From: Gracilimonas sp031581265
GTDB lineage: Bacteria; Bacteroidota; Rhodothermia; Balneolales; Balneolaceae
Assembly: GCF_031581265.1 (NCBI RefSeq)
Contig: NZ_JAVLBQ010000029.1
Location: 1-39,781 of the forward strand
Length of the DNA stretch: 39,781 nucleotides
Direction of reading: 5' to 3'
Position 1 is the stretch's first letter. Every line of letters starts with the position of its first letter. This document shows, piece after piece, positions 7,484-15,877 of this stretch. Below the pieces are notes generated by a model. The model searched no databases. It was not told the DNA's origin and saw only the letters and a program-made list of their open reading frames with translations. Made by a program: the position numbers and the translations under genes.

Positions 7484-9721
7484 ATGGCTGAAAACAACGA
7501 CCAATCAAACAAAGCAAATACCTATAAAGTAAACACCGAGGGTGGCTGTCCGTTTCACGACACCATGAAAGAAGCTGCCGGCGGCGGAACCAACAACCGC
7601 GAATGGTGGCCAAACAAATTAAACCTGAATATTCTTCGTCAGCATTCTGACAAGTCAGACCCAATGGGTGATGATTTTGACTATGCCGAAGAATTCAAGA
7701 AACTGGATCTGGATGCCGTTAAAAAAGATCTTGAAGAATTTATGACCGATTCTCAGGATTGGTGGCCGGCCGATTTTGGCCATTATGGCCCACTGATGAT
7801 CCGCATGGCATGGCACAGTGCCGGAACTTACCGTGTGGTGGATGGACGCGGCGGTGGTGCGACCGGAAATCAGCGCTTTGCTCCCCTCAACAGCTGGCCC
7901 GATAACGTCAACCTTGATAAGGCTCGATTACTGCTTTGGCCCATCAAGCAAAAATATGGACGCAAACTTTCCTGGGGAGACCTAATGATCTTGGCCGGAA
8001 ATGTAGCCCTTGAATCCATGGGCTTTGAGACTTTTGGTTTCGGCGGTGGACGTGAAGATGTTTGGGAACCGGAAGAAGATATTTATTGGGGATCTGAAGG
8101 CGAATGGCTGGCCGATCAGCGTCACGATGATGAAGGTAATCTGGAAGAGCCACTCGGTGCCGATCATATGGGATTGATCTATGTGAATCCTGAAGGACCA
8201 AATGGTGAACCTGATCCCAAAAAAGCTGCACATTTTATCCGACAGACTTTCGCCCGTATGGCGATGAATGACGAAGAAACCGTAGCCCTAATTGCCGGCG
8301 GACACACTTTCGGGAAAGTTCACGGTGCAGCACCTGAATCTAACCTGGAAGCTGAACCGGAAGGTGCTCCTATTGAAGCAATGGGAATGGGATGGCATAA
8401 CAACCACGGGACGGGAAAAGGTGCCGATACCATTACCAGTGGTCTGGAAGGAACCTGGACACAGAAGCCAACTGAATGGACGATGCTTTATTTAGAGAAC
8501 CTGTTCAATTACGAGTGGGAATTAACGAAAAGTCCGGCCGGAGCTTACCAGTGGAAACCCAAAGACGGGGCCGGTGAAGGAACCGTTCCTGATGCGCACG
8601 ACCCTGAGAAAAAGCATGCTCCATTTATGCTGACAACTGACCTTTCTCTACGTGAGGATCCTGCTTACGAGAAAATCTCTCGTCGTTTCCTCGAAAACCC
8701 CGATGAGTTTGCTGATGCTTTTGCACGTGCATGGTACAAGCTTACGCACCGAGATATGGGACCAAAATCTCTGCTTCTCGGATCGGAAGTTCCTGAGGAA
8801 GAATTGTTATGGCAAGATCCCATTCCGGAAGCAAATCATGAACTGATCGACGAAAATGATATTGAAGAACTAAAAGGCAAAATCCTGGACTCGGGATTAT
8901 CTGTGTCAGAACTCGTTTCCACAGCCTGGGCTTCTGCATCCACGTATCGCAACTCTGACAAGCGCGGTGGTGCCAATGGGGCCCGCATTCGATTGGCTCC
9001 TCAGAAAGACTGGGAAGTCAATAACCCGGAACAGCTTTCCAAAGTATTGGATGTGCTTGAAGGCATTCAGTCTGAATTTAATGACGCACAATCCGGTGAT
9101 AAAAAAGTATCTATTTCTGACCTTATTGTATTGGGTGGAGCTGCTGCCATCGAGGAAGCAGCTCAAGATGCCGGTCATGAGGTCAAAGTACCCTTTACTC
9201 CCGGACGAACCGATGCCACCCAAGAGCAAACCGATGTTGAATCTTTTGCATGGTTAGAGCCTCCGGCTGATGGCTTCCGCAACTACTACAACGCGAAGCA
9301 CCGAACATCACCGGAAGAAATGCTGGTGGACAAAGCTCAACTTATGACGCTTACACCCCCTGAAATGACCGTGTTGCTCGGCGGAATGCGCGTATTGGAT
9401 ACCAACTACGACGGATCCAAAAAAGGCGTTTTCACTGACAAGCCCGGAACATTGACTAACGATTACTTCAAAAATCTGCTGGACCTAAATACAACCTGGC
9501 AGGCAACTACGGATGATCAAAATGTATTTGCTGGAAGTGACCGCAAGACCGGAGACATCAAGTGGAGCGGTTCACGAGTAGATCTGATCGCAGGTTCCAA
9601 CTCTGAACTGAGAGCTCTTGCTGAAGTTTACGGCGCCGAAGACAGCGAGGAAAAATTCCTCAATGACTTTGTGAACGCCTGGACCAAAGTGATGAACCTG
9701 GATCGGTTCGATCAGAAGTAA
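7484..9721 (+). CDS. katG: Catalase-peroxidase KatG
   Basis: Bifunctional haem enzyme that destroys hydrogen peroxide and oxidises organic donors. The 745 residues are the usual length, with the duplicated peroxidase fold. Active-site residues are all present: distal Arg107, Trp110 and His111 in RMAWHSAGTYR, Tyr233 in LIYVNPEGPNG and Met259 in FARMAMNDEE (the Met-Tyr-Trp adduct that gives catalase activity), and proximal His274 in AGGHTFGK. No signal peptide, so cytoplasmic. Start ATG with GGAG eight bases upstream. Monocistronic: a strong terminator follows, and repeat copies 1 and 2 lie on either side. Confidence 0.97.
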   Translation: MAENNDQSNKANTYKVNTEGGCPFHDTMKEAAGGGTNNREWWPNKLNLNILRQHSDKSDPMGDDFDYAEEFKKLDLDAVKKDLEEFMTDSQDWWPADFGHYGPLMIRMAWHSAGTYRVVDGRGGGATGNQRFAPLNSWPDNVNLDKARLLLWPIKQKYGRKLSWGDLMILAGNVALESMGFETFGFGGGREDVWEPEEDIYWGSEGEWLADQRHDDEGNLEEPLGADHMGLIYVNPEGPNGEPDPKKAAHFIRQTFARMAMNDEETVALIAGGHTFGKVHGAAPESNLEAEPEGAPIEAMGMGWHNNHGTGKGADTITSGLEGTWTQKPTEWTMLYLENLFNYEWELTKSPAGAYQWKPKDGAGEGTVPDAHDPEKKHAPFMLTTDLSLREDPAYEKISRRFLENPDEFADAFARAWYKLTHRDMGPKSLLLGSEVPEEELLWQDPIPEANHELIDENDIEELKGKILDSGLSVSELVSTAWASASTYRNSDKRGGANGARIRLAPQKDWEVNNPEQLSKVLDVLEGIQSEFNDAQSGDKKVSISDLIVLGGAAAIEEAAQDAGHEVKVPFTPGRTDATQEQTDVESFAWLEPPADGFRNYYNAKHRTSPEEMLVDKAQLMTLTPPEMTVLLGGMRVLDTNYDGSKKGVFTDKPGTLTNDYFKNLLDLNTTWQATTDDQNVFAGSDRKTGDIKWSGSRVDLIAGSNSELRALAEVYGAEDSEEKFLNDFVNAWTKVMNLDRFDQK

Positions 9722-9782
9722 TCTGATCCATCCCAATACCTGGTGACGAAGCTCTGCGTCGTCGCCAAATTGATATTTCGAA

Positions 9783-9815
9783 GGCAGTCTGATTTATGTC
9801 AGGCTGCTTTTTTTT
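9783..9815 (+). terminator. Rho-independent terminator of katG
   Basis: Stem GCAGTCTGA / TCAGGCTGC (one wobble) with a six-base loop, followed directly by eight T residues, about 60 bp after the katG stop. Confidence 0.9.
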
Positions 9816-9931
9816 GAGAGAGATTAGTCATGATTAAGGGACGCTGGCCAACCTTGATTTTCAGGATTAGTGGATGACAGGGGTTTCAAATTACTTCAAC
9901 ATTCTATGGTCCATGTTGGGGGGCTTAAACC

Positions 9932-10083
9932 GGCATTAGAAAAAAGAGCGTATAAAAGATGACGGAATGGAGCGTTAAGAAAGAAATCATACCGCATGGT
10001 AATTGGATTTCCTGCAAGCCCGTTGAAGGAGCATTGATTTCTTTTAGCGGAATTTCGGCAACTTTAGCTCTTTTTTCATAGCC
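9932..10083. mobile_element. 152-bp MITE-like element, copy 1
   Basis: Ends are inverted: left GGCATTAGAAAAAAGAGC (9932-9949), right GCTCTTTTTTCATAGCC (10067-10083), sharing an 11-bp perfect GAAAAAAGAGC core. A second nested pair (AAAGAAATCA / TGATTTCTTT) lies inside, so the whole unit folds back on itself. Copy 2 at 18221-18372 has the same length and about 85 percent identity without gaps by hand alignment. It encodes no transposase. It could be a non-autonomous transposable element or a structured RNA repeat; I did not find a clear target-site duplication. Confidence 0.65.
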
Positions 10084-10387
10084 TTGACCTTTTGGTTCGT
10101 TTTGGGTCAAGCCAAAATGAACAAAGAAGTTGAATACGGGAAATTGATCATTCCAAAGCACGGGAAGCCGGAGCTTCCGGGCCTGCGTTCTGAAGATGGA
10201 CCTTCGGAACGAGATAAAAAGCTTTGCCGCCAACATCCCTCAAACTCAGTCAGGAACTAACCGCCTGAGTTATCTCCCTTCAAAGTGATACTTTCTCCTT
10301 ATGAATTTTTTGGGAAATGAAATCAATTTTATTCTTTTTTGTGTTTTAGTGATTTCGTGGCAAGAAAAGTAACGGCATTCAACAAAT

Positions 10388-10429
10388 CGGCTCAGCGAGC
10401 CGAGGTACGTACCACGGCTCGCTGAGCCG
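10388..10429. repeat. CGGCTCAGCGAGCCG palindrome, copy 2
   Basis: Same perfect 15-bp arms as copy 1 with spacer AGGTACGTACCA. It ends 17 bp from the stop codon of the minus-strand oxidoreductase gene, so it would form the 3' end hairpin of that operon's message. Its left flank ('gcattcaacaaat') is shared with copy 3. Confidence 0.9.
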
Positions 10430-10446
10430 TAATGGTAGTCAATCTA

Positions 10447-11598
10447 CTATCCCATATCTATCCAACGATTTTCTTTACCACTTTCCACAGCTTTGTGGAT
10501 GAATTTTACCCCTGCCAGCCCATCCAGTACCGAAGGAAAATCGGCAGCTAAAACACCCGGCTCATTACCTTCCTTCCGTGCTTTTATAGTAAGTGCTACA
10601 TTTTTGTATATGTTGGCAAAAGCCTCAATAAAGCCTTCCGGATGTCCCGGTGGAACCCTAGTACCAAAATTTGCCGCATCCGATAGATATGGGTTTCCAC
10701 GCTTATAAATTTCTTCCGGACGGTCGGGATATTTTAAACTTAGGAAGTTCGGCGACTCCTGCTTCCATTCCAAAGAAGCTTCTGTACCATAAATTCTGAT
10801 TTTCAATGGATTTTCTTCTCCAACCGAAATCTGTGATGCATATAGAATTCCTTTCACCCCGCCTTCATAATGAACCAATAGGTTCGCATCATCTTCGAGA
10901 GCACGACCTTCAACAAAAGAGGTGGTATCCGCATAAAGCTTTTCGATCTTCAATCCGGTTATATATTCCACAAGGTTTTCGGCATGGGTTCCGATATCAG
11001 CTAAAGCTGCGGATACCCCCGCCTTTTGTGGATCCGTGCGCCATTTTGCCTGTTTATTTCCCTGTTCCTCTACGGGTTCAGAAAGCCAACCCTGCGGATA
11101 TTCAACAACAATTTTTCGAAGCGAACCCAATTTTCCGCTTTTCACAAGGTGTCGGGCTTCTTTCACCATGGGATAGCCGGTATAATTATGGGTCAAAGCA
11201 AAAATAATATCATGCTTCTCTACCAACCGACAAAGCTCTTCCGCCTCTTCCACAGTATTCGTCATAGGTTTGTCGCACACCACATTGATCCCTTGCTCAA
11301 TAAATACTTTACAAACCGGAAAGTGCAGGTGGTTGGGAGTTACCACAGTCACCACATCAATGCGCTGTTCTTTTGGTAAAGCCGCTTCTGCCTTAGCCAT
11401 CTCTTCGAATGAATCGTACAATCGATTAGATTCTAACCCAAGCTCTTCACCCATTTTTTGGGTCATTTCGGGAGATGAGGAAAATGCGCCGGCTACCAAT
11501 TCCAAATGTCCATCCAAAGCAGCTGCTTTTCGGTGAACTTCTCCAATAAAAGCCCCGGGGCCACCCCCGATCATTCCATATTTGATCTTATTCTTCAT
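10447..11598 (-). CDS. Gfo/Idh/MocA family oxidoreductase
   Basis: NAD(P)-dependent sugar oxidoreductase of 383 residues, last gene of the minus-strand sugar operon. The N-terminal Rossmann motif is GMIGGGPGAFIGEVHR. The nucleotide-site loop reads VTPNHLHFPVCKVFIEQGINVVCDKPM, a variant of the usual EKP motif with Asp in place of Glu. The C-terminal alpha/beta domain holds the substrate. No signal peptide, so cytoplasmic. Members of this family interconvert glycosides or hexoses and their 3-keto forms. Next to DUF1080 and two TIM-barrel isomerases I infer that it reduces or oxidises the C3 position of a glycoside intermediate. The exact substrate cannot be read from sequence. Confidence 0.88.
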   Translation of the reverse strand: MKNKIKYGMIGGGPGAFIGEVHRKAAALDGHLELVAGAFSSSPEMTQKMGEELGLESNRLYDSFEEMAKAEAALPKEQRIDVVTVVTPNHLHFPVCKVFIEQGINVVCDKPMTNTVEEAEELCRLVEKHDIIFALTHNYTGYPMVKEARHLVKSGKLGSLRKIVVEYPQGWLSEPVEEQGNKQAKWRTDPQKAGVSAALADIGTHAENLVEYITGLKIEKLYADTTSFVEGRALEDDANLLVHYEGGVKGILYASQISVGEENPLKIRIYGTEASLEWKQESPNFLSLKYPDRPEEIYKRGNPYLSDAANFGTRVPPGHPEGFIEAFANIYKNVALTIKARKEGNEPGVLAADFPSVLDGLAGVKFIHKAVESGKENRWIDMG

Positions 11599-11606
11599 AG
11601 ATAAAA

Positions 11607-12326
11607 TCAGTCTAGCCGTTTGATCTTAATATTCCTAAAGTCAATCGTATTCCCGTGATCTTGTAATCCAATATGCCCCTCGTGCATGTCTCCGAATTCA
11701 GGATGATCCACAAACTTGCTGTTTCGCAACATCTCGTACCATTCGGGAGTCCAGAGTTCATATTCCAGTACTTTTTCTCCATTTTGCCAGTGTTCAATAT
11801 GTCCTCCTTTAGCCACAATTGTGGCGCTGTTCCATTCGCCATATGGATTGGCGTTTTGAGGTTTAGCGGGAATCAAATCATACAAAGAACCGGCCTTTCG
11901 GTTTCCATTTTCTCCTCGTTCTGCGTCGGGGTGGTTTTCATTATCCAAAATCTGAAATTCGAGAGCCGACCAGTAAATAGCTTGCGTGGGTTGCTCCAAA
12001 GCTCTGTAAAAAATCCCGCTGTTCCCTCCTTTTTCTGACCTCCATTCGAGTTTCAAAATGAAATCGCCGTAGGTTTCGCGAGTGATGATATCTCCCCCAC
12101 CTCCGCGAGCTACTACCGTAAGCATTTCGTTTTCTGCCTTCCAGCCCTGTTTCGGGAATCCATCTTCTTGATATGCTCGCCAATGATCTTTATCAGAACC
12201 GTTAAAAAGTAATTCCCATCCTTCTTCTTTTTCCTGAGCTGTTAATGAATTATGATCAGATTGGGCCATACACTGAGTAAGGGTTAAGCATACAATTAGT
12301 GAAATTAAAACTGAGATATATTTCAT
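11607..12326 (-). CDS. DUF1080 (3-keto-disaccharide hydrolase) lipoprotein
   Basis: A 239-residue member of the DUF1080 family, a concanavalin-like jelly roll. Family members act on 3-keto-glycosides by elimination and hydration. Seen: N-terminal signal with lipobox LTQC (Cys19), the opening motif GWELLFNGSDKDHW, NSGIFYRA, and the closing HIGLQDHGNTIDFRNIKIKRL, all diagnostic. Exported and lipid-anchored, so it acts in the periplasm or on the outer membrane. It starts 26 bp after the small-subunit gene's stop codon and ends 8 bp before the oxidoreductase start, consistent with one transcript. Confidence 0.9.
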   Translation of the reverse strand: MKYISVLISLIVCLTLTQCMAQSDHNSLTAQEKEEGWELLFNGSDKDHWRAYQEDGFPKQGWKAENEMLTVVARGGGGDIITRETYGDFILKLEWRSEKGGNSGIFYRALEQPTQAIYWSALEFQILDNENHPDAERGENGNRKAGSLYDLIPAKPQNANPYGEWNSATIVAKGGHIEHWQNGEKVLEYELWTPEWYEMLRNSKFVDHPEFGDMHEGHIGLQDHGNTIDFRNIKIKRLD

Positions 12327-12352
12327 CTGTACAAATTTAAATCTTTGATGGT

Positions 12353-12964
12353 TTACCCGGTGGCTTTGTCTTCAAGTCCTAAATGTTCAAGTGCTTCATG
12401 GGAACATCCCTGCCAGTTATGAGGCACGTTACCGATATAACCGATGTCCTCAATGCCTATTTTACTGGACCAAAATCCCGAAGCCACCAGGTCCCTGAAT
12501 CGATTGAAGAATGCCACCCCTTGCTGCATCTCAGGTTTTGCCTCTTCAGGATAAGCGATCTCATCAAGCATATCGGTTTTCTCACTTTCAGAGCAATCTA
12601 TAAAGTTTTTCTCGTATCTCTTCTGGCATTGGATATCCAGCCATTTCAACCCACCGCGTATGGGAGTCTGATTACCCGGTTTATCGAGCATGATAAAGTC
12701 GATAAACTGAGGCACTCCGGCTTCTTCTGCATTCCCTGATCGTTCATCGGCAGGAATGATCATATTGGCAAGCTGCTTAACTGTTTCAAATTCATGATCT
12801 GTAAAAAATTGCGAGTTCCATTTTTCAAGATCTTCCTCCGTTACATGTTTCCAAAACTCATGCTCTACGGCTGTTTCTTCAGTAACGGTTTCACAGCCTG
12901 TTAATGAAAAACCGGCTACCAGAGTCCCAAGTGATAATGCTTTTAATGCTTCTCTTCTGTCCAT
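12353..12964 (-). CDS. Gluconate 2-dehydrogenase subunit 3-like Tat lipoprotein
   Basis: Small partner subunit of a GMC-type dehydrogenase, 203 residues. It carries a twin-arginine signal (MDRREALKAL) and then a lipobox LTGC (Cys24), i.e. a Tat-exported lipoprotein. The rest matches the Gluconate_2-dh3 family pattern (TDHEFETVKQLANMIIPADERSGNAEEAGVPQFID in pieces). Known members escort the folded FAD-containing catalytic subunit through the Tat pore. The adjacent GMC protein has no signal of its own, so this gene probably provides export by hitchhiking. It follows the GMC gene by 36 bp in the same operon. Confidence 0.88.
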   Translation of the reverse strand: MDRREALKALSLGTLVAGFSLTGCETVTEETAVEHEFWKHVTEEDLEKWNSQFFTDHEFETVKQLANMIIPADERSGNAEEAGVPQFIDFIMLDKPGNQTPIRGGLKWLDIQCQKRYEKNFIDCSESEKTDMLDEIAYPEEAKPEMQQGVAFFNRFRDLVASGFWSSKIGIEDIGYIGNVPHNWQGCSHEALEHLGLEDKATG

Positions 12965-13000
12965 AATTCTAAATTTTTGTTGCTTATAATTTAAGCCGTA

Positions 13001-14713
13001 TTAAAGATTTCCTCTGTTTTTTTGATCCACAATGTATTCTGAAGCACGCATTGAAAGCGCCAGGATAGTCCACGTAGGATTTTTATGAGGTTGCGATACA
13101 AACGACCCGCCATCCACTACAAACAAATTATCAACATCGTGAGCCTGACAGTATTTATTCAGTACAGAAGTATTTGGATCATCTCCCATTCGGGTTGTGC
13201 CTACTTCGTGAATAATCTGCCCGGGATTGGTGATACCGTATCCATCTTCTTTTGAAGGCATATCCCACAGCAAATGCCCGCCCATTTCATCAATGACAGA
13301 TCTCAGGGTCTCTTGCATATGTTTTACCTGATTGTACTCATGATCACTCCAGTTGTAGTTGAATCGAAGGGTCGGTATGCCCCACTTATCTACACCGTTA
13401 GGGTCAATTTCACAGTAATTATCTTCATAGGCGATTCCTTCACCGCGACCGGAAAATCCTACTACCGATCCGTAATATTTGCGATAGTCTTCTTTCAGGC
13501 CTTTACCATATCCGCCGCTTCTCTTGGGACCATCCTGAAACATCGCGTTATAATTCTGAATACCGCCCATAAATCCATATCCGGGCATACCGCGACCTCC
13601 CCACATTTCCACGTGATATCCTCTTGGGAAGTCCAGTTTGCTGTTATCCAACCACCACGGAATGTACAAGTGCATACCGCCCACTCCGTCTTCATTGTGA
13701 GCCGGCATATCCATCATTTTGGGAATCAGACCTGCGACACTCGTCCCTGTAGAATCCATAAGATATTTTCCCACCACTCCACTGGAATTGGCTAAACCAT
13801 CCGGAAAATCAGATGATTTTGAGTTCAATAATAACCGTGCCGATTCACAAGCGCTGGCTGCCAAAATAACCACATTGGCTTTCACCTTATATTCCTGGGA
13901 GTCCACTTTATTTACATAAGAAACCCCGGTTGCCTTGCCGTCGCTATAGGTCACTTCCCGTACCATGGCATTATTAATGATCTCAAGTCTGCCAGAATCC
14001 AAACCCGGCGGCAGTAAAACCGAAGGGGATGAAAAATTGGAATGAGTTGCACAACTTCGATTGCACTGTCCACAATAGTGGCAAGCAGCACGACCGTTAT
14101 GTGATTCTGTGATAATGGATAAGCGAGAAGGAATAGCAGGAATTTCCATCTTATCACAAGCATCTTTGATCAAATGCTCATAACAACGAGGCTCCGGGGG
14201 TTTCATAAAAATGCCTCCGGGTTCATTTGGGATATCCTCATTGGTGCCAAAAACACCCACCAGCCGATCTACACGATCATAATAGGGGGAAATTTCTTCA
14301 TAGGTTATAGGCCAGTTATCACCGAGCCCGTCTTTGCTTCTGGCTTTAAAATCATCCGGACCAAAACGGAGTGAGATACGTCCCCAGTGATTTGTACGAC
14401 CGCCAAGCATGCGCCCTCTGAACCAGTTAAATGTGGTGCCGGGTGTTGTTGAATAAGGTTCACCTTCGATATCCCAGCCACCGAAGCAGGCATCAAATTC
14501 ACCAAAAGGTTGTTCCGGGGTAGAAGCCCCACGTCGCGGAGATTCATAGGGCCAGGTAAACATGGCGAAATCCTGAGAATCGAACCAACCGCCTGCTTCC
14601 AGCATCAGTACATCCAAGCCGGCTTTGGTAAGTTCATGGGCAGCCATCCCCCCACCGGCTCCCGATCCTACTATACATACATCATATTCTTTGGTGCTTT
14701 GTTTAATTTGCAT
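13001..14713 (-). CDS. GMC-family FAD sugar dehydrogenase, large subunit
   Basis: FAD-dependent oxidoreductase of 570 residues. N-terminal ADP-binding motif VGSGAGGGMAAHELTKAGLDVLMLEAG (split here as GxGxxG then E). Residues 211-221 hold four cysteines in the spacing C-x2-C-x2-C-x3-C, close in position to the 3Fe-4S cysteines of the bacterial FAD-glucose dehydrogenase catalytic subunit, so an Fe-S centre is plausible. The C-terminal GMC domain reads HEVGTTRMG and QPHKNPTWTILALSMRA. No signal peptide; the Tat subunit encoded next is its probable escort. Likely oxidises sugars or glycosides at C3 and passes electrons to a periplasmic carrier, though no cytochrome gene is in the operon. Confidence 0.92.
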   Translation of the reverse strand: MQIKQSTKEYDVCIVGSGAGGGMAAHELTKAGLDVLMLEAGGWFDSQDFAMFTWPYESPRRGASTPEQPFGEFDACFGGWDIEGEPYSTTPGTTFNWFRGRMLGGRTNHWGRISLRFGPDDFKARSKDGLGDNWPITYEEISPYYDRVDRLVGVFGTNEDIPNEPGGIFMKPPEPRCYEHLIKDACDKMEIPAIPSRLSIITESHNGRAACHYCGQCNRSCATHSNFSSPSVLLPPGLDSGRLEIINNAMVREVTYSDGKATGVSYVNKVDSQEYKVKANVVILAASACESARLLLNSKSSDFPDGLANSSGVVGKYLMDSTGTSVAGLIPKMMDMPAHNEDGVGGMHLYIPWWLDNSKLDFPRGYHVEMWGGRGMPGYGFMGGIQNYNAMFQDGPKRSGGYGKGLKEDYRKYYGSVVGFSGRGEGIAYEDNYCEIDPNGVDKWGIPTLRFNYNWSDHEYNQVKHMQETLRSVIDEMGGHLLWDMPSKEDGYGITNPGQIIHEVGTTRMGDDPNTSVLNKYCQAHDVDNLFVVDGGSFVSQPHKNPTWTILALSMRASEYIVDQKNRGNL

Positions 14714-14717
14714 AAAA

Positions 14718-15671
14718 TTATCCTTCTGTGATTTTTGATCCTGCTTCTTCTAAAAGTCTTTTAGTTGCTTTAATGCCTTCCACTTCGCTTAGGCCACTTC
14801 CTTCATATTCAACACCAATGTAACCGCTAAAATCAGCTTCATATATAATGGATAGCATTTTTGAAAAATCGATGGTCGTTTCTTGTCCTTTTTCATCAAA
14901 AGCATAGCTTTTTGCACTTACTGCTTTTGCATGAGGCATTAATTCTTTCACTCCTTTATAGCGATCATATTCTTCCACACAGTTTCCACTCCATTGGGCT
15001 CCATTTTCCCGCCTAATGCAGAAGTTTCCAAAATCAGGGAGCGTGCCACAGTTTTCCATATCTACCTGAGAAATGACTTCACTGAGCCATTGCCCGTCTG
15101 ATGAATATCCCCCATGATTCTCTACAATGACATTGATATCATAATCTTTTGCAAACTCAGACAGCCTGCCCAATCCATCTACGGCACTTTGCATTTGCTG
15201 GTCTCTGGTACCCTGACCAAAAGCATTTACCCGAATAGAATGGCATCCTAAATATTCTGCAGCTTCAACCCATTTATAATGATTTTCAACCGATTCAATT
15301 CGATTTTGATCATCAGCAATAGCTAATCCTCCTTCCCCGTCAACCATAATAAGAAGTTGTTCTACGCCTAAGTCAGCGCATCTTTTATTCATTTCATCCA
15401 GATAAGTACGGTCTTCCGCTTTATCTCTAAAAAAGCTATTGACATACTCTAGAGCGTTTATGCCAAACTCATTTTTAGCAAATGCAGGAAATTCAAGATG
15501 GCTCAAATCTCCATTGTTTAAAGTTCTATGAAGACTCCACTGGGCAAGAGAAATTGCAAAAAACAGTTCCGTCTTGATTTCGGATTTTCGGCGGGCTCCT
15601 GTCAAAAACCGGGACAAAGGAAACGATAAAATAGCTCCTCCACCTACCTTAAAAAACTGTTTTCTGTTCAT
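14718..15671 (-). CDS. Exported sugar phosphate isomerase/epimerase-like TIM barrel
   Basis: 317 residues of the AP-endonuclease-2/xylose-isomerase-like TIM barrel superfamily. The N-terminus (MNRKQFFKVGGGAILSF) looks like a Tat-type signal but with one arginine of the pair replaced (NRK), so the route is uncertain. Candidate metal ligands are in VENHGG, LPDFGNF and IGVEYEG. Related proteins in sugar-oxidation clusters isomerise or cleave 3-keto sugars. First gene of the minus-strand operon; its stop lies 4 bp before the GMC start. Substrate unknown. Confidence 0.82.
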   Translation of the reverse strand: MNRKQFFKVGGGAILSFPLSRFLTGARRKSEIKTELFFAISLAQWSLHRTLNNGDLSHLEFPAFAKNEFGINALEYVNSFFRDKAEDRTYLDEMNKRCADLGVEQLLIMVDGEGGLAIADDQNRIESVENHYKWVEAAEYLGCHSIRVNAFGQGTRDQQMQSAVDGLGRLSEFAKDYDINVIVENHGGYSSDGQWLSEVISQVDMENCGTLPDFGNFCIRRENGAQWSGNCVEEYDRYKGVKELMPHAKAVSAKSYAFDEKGQETTIDFSKMLSIIYEADFSGYIGVEYEGSGLSEVEGIKATKRLLEEAGSKITEG

Positions 15672-15877
15672 GAGATTTCTAACAACTATTACTTATTCCA
15701 CCAATATGAGGCTTTTTATATGCCCATTAATGTAATAAAATAATTCAGTGATGCAATTTGTGCTTCCGTTTTTTATATCGTTTGTACAACTTTTAAAAAG
15801 TATGTATATAAACCCCATCAATATTCAGAAGCATTTTCTGATCTCAGATCAACATAAAACCAATAAAAGAATATAGA
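15672..15877. promoter_or_regulatory. Divergent promoter region of the sugar locus
   Basis: The 206-bp spacer drives the minus operon and the permease/TIM pair. At 15785-15806 there is a near-perfect palindrome: TACA, ACTTTT, A, AAAAGT, then TGTA with one extra A. It is a candidate operator for a sugar-responsive regulator, though no regulator gene is in the window. I could not fix promoter boxes with confidence. Confidence 0.4.

Larger units (their letters stand above)
9816..10446. other. Gene-free repeat region between katG and the sugar locus
   Basis: No gene seen. In order: 152-bp inverted-repeat element (9932-10083); a hairpin around 10088-10125; a 'gaagccggagcttccgg' palindrome near 10163-10180; a 'ccctcaaactcagtcaggaac' block near 10227 that also occurs at 18788; a 'gtgttttagtgatttcgtggcaa' block near 10342 that recurs near 19243; and palindrome copy 2. 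The open frame on the minus strand here is a translation of the repeat, not a gene. Confidence 0.65.

Noticed and set aside
9925..10236. Open frame of 103 codons on the minus strand
   Set aside because: Its C-terminal half is the translation of the 152-bp element; the equivalent frame in the second copy contains a stop codon, so it is not a conserved gene.
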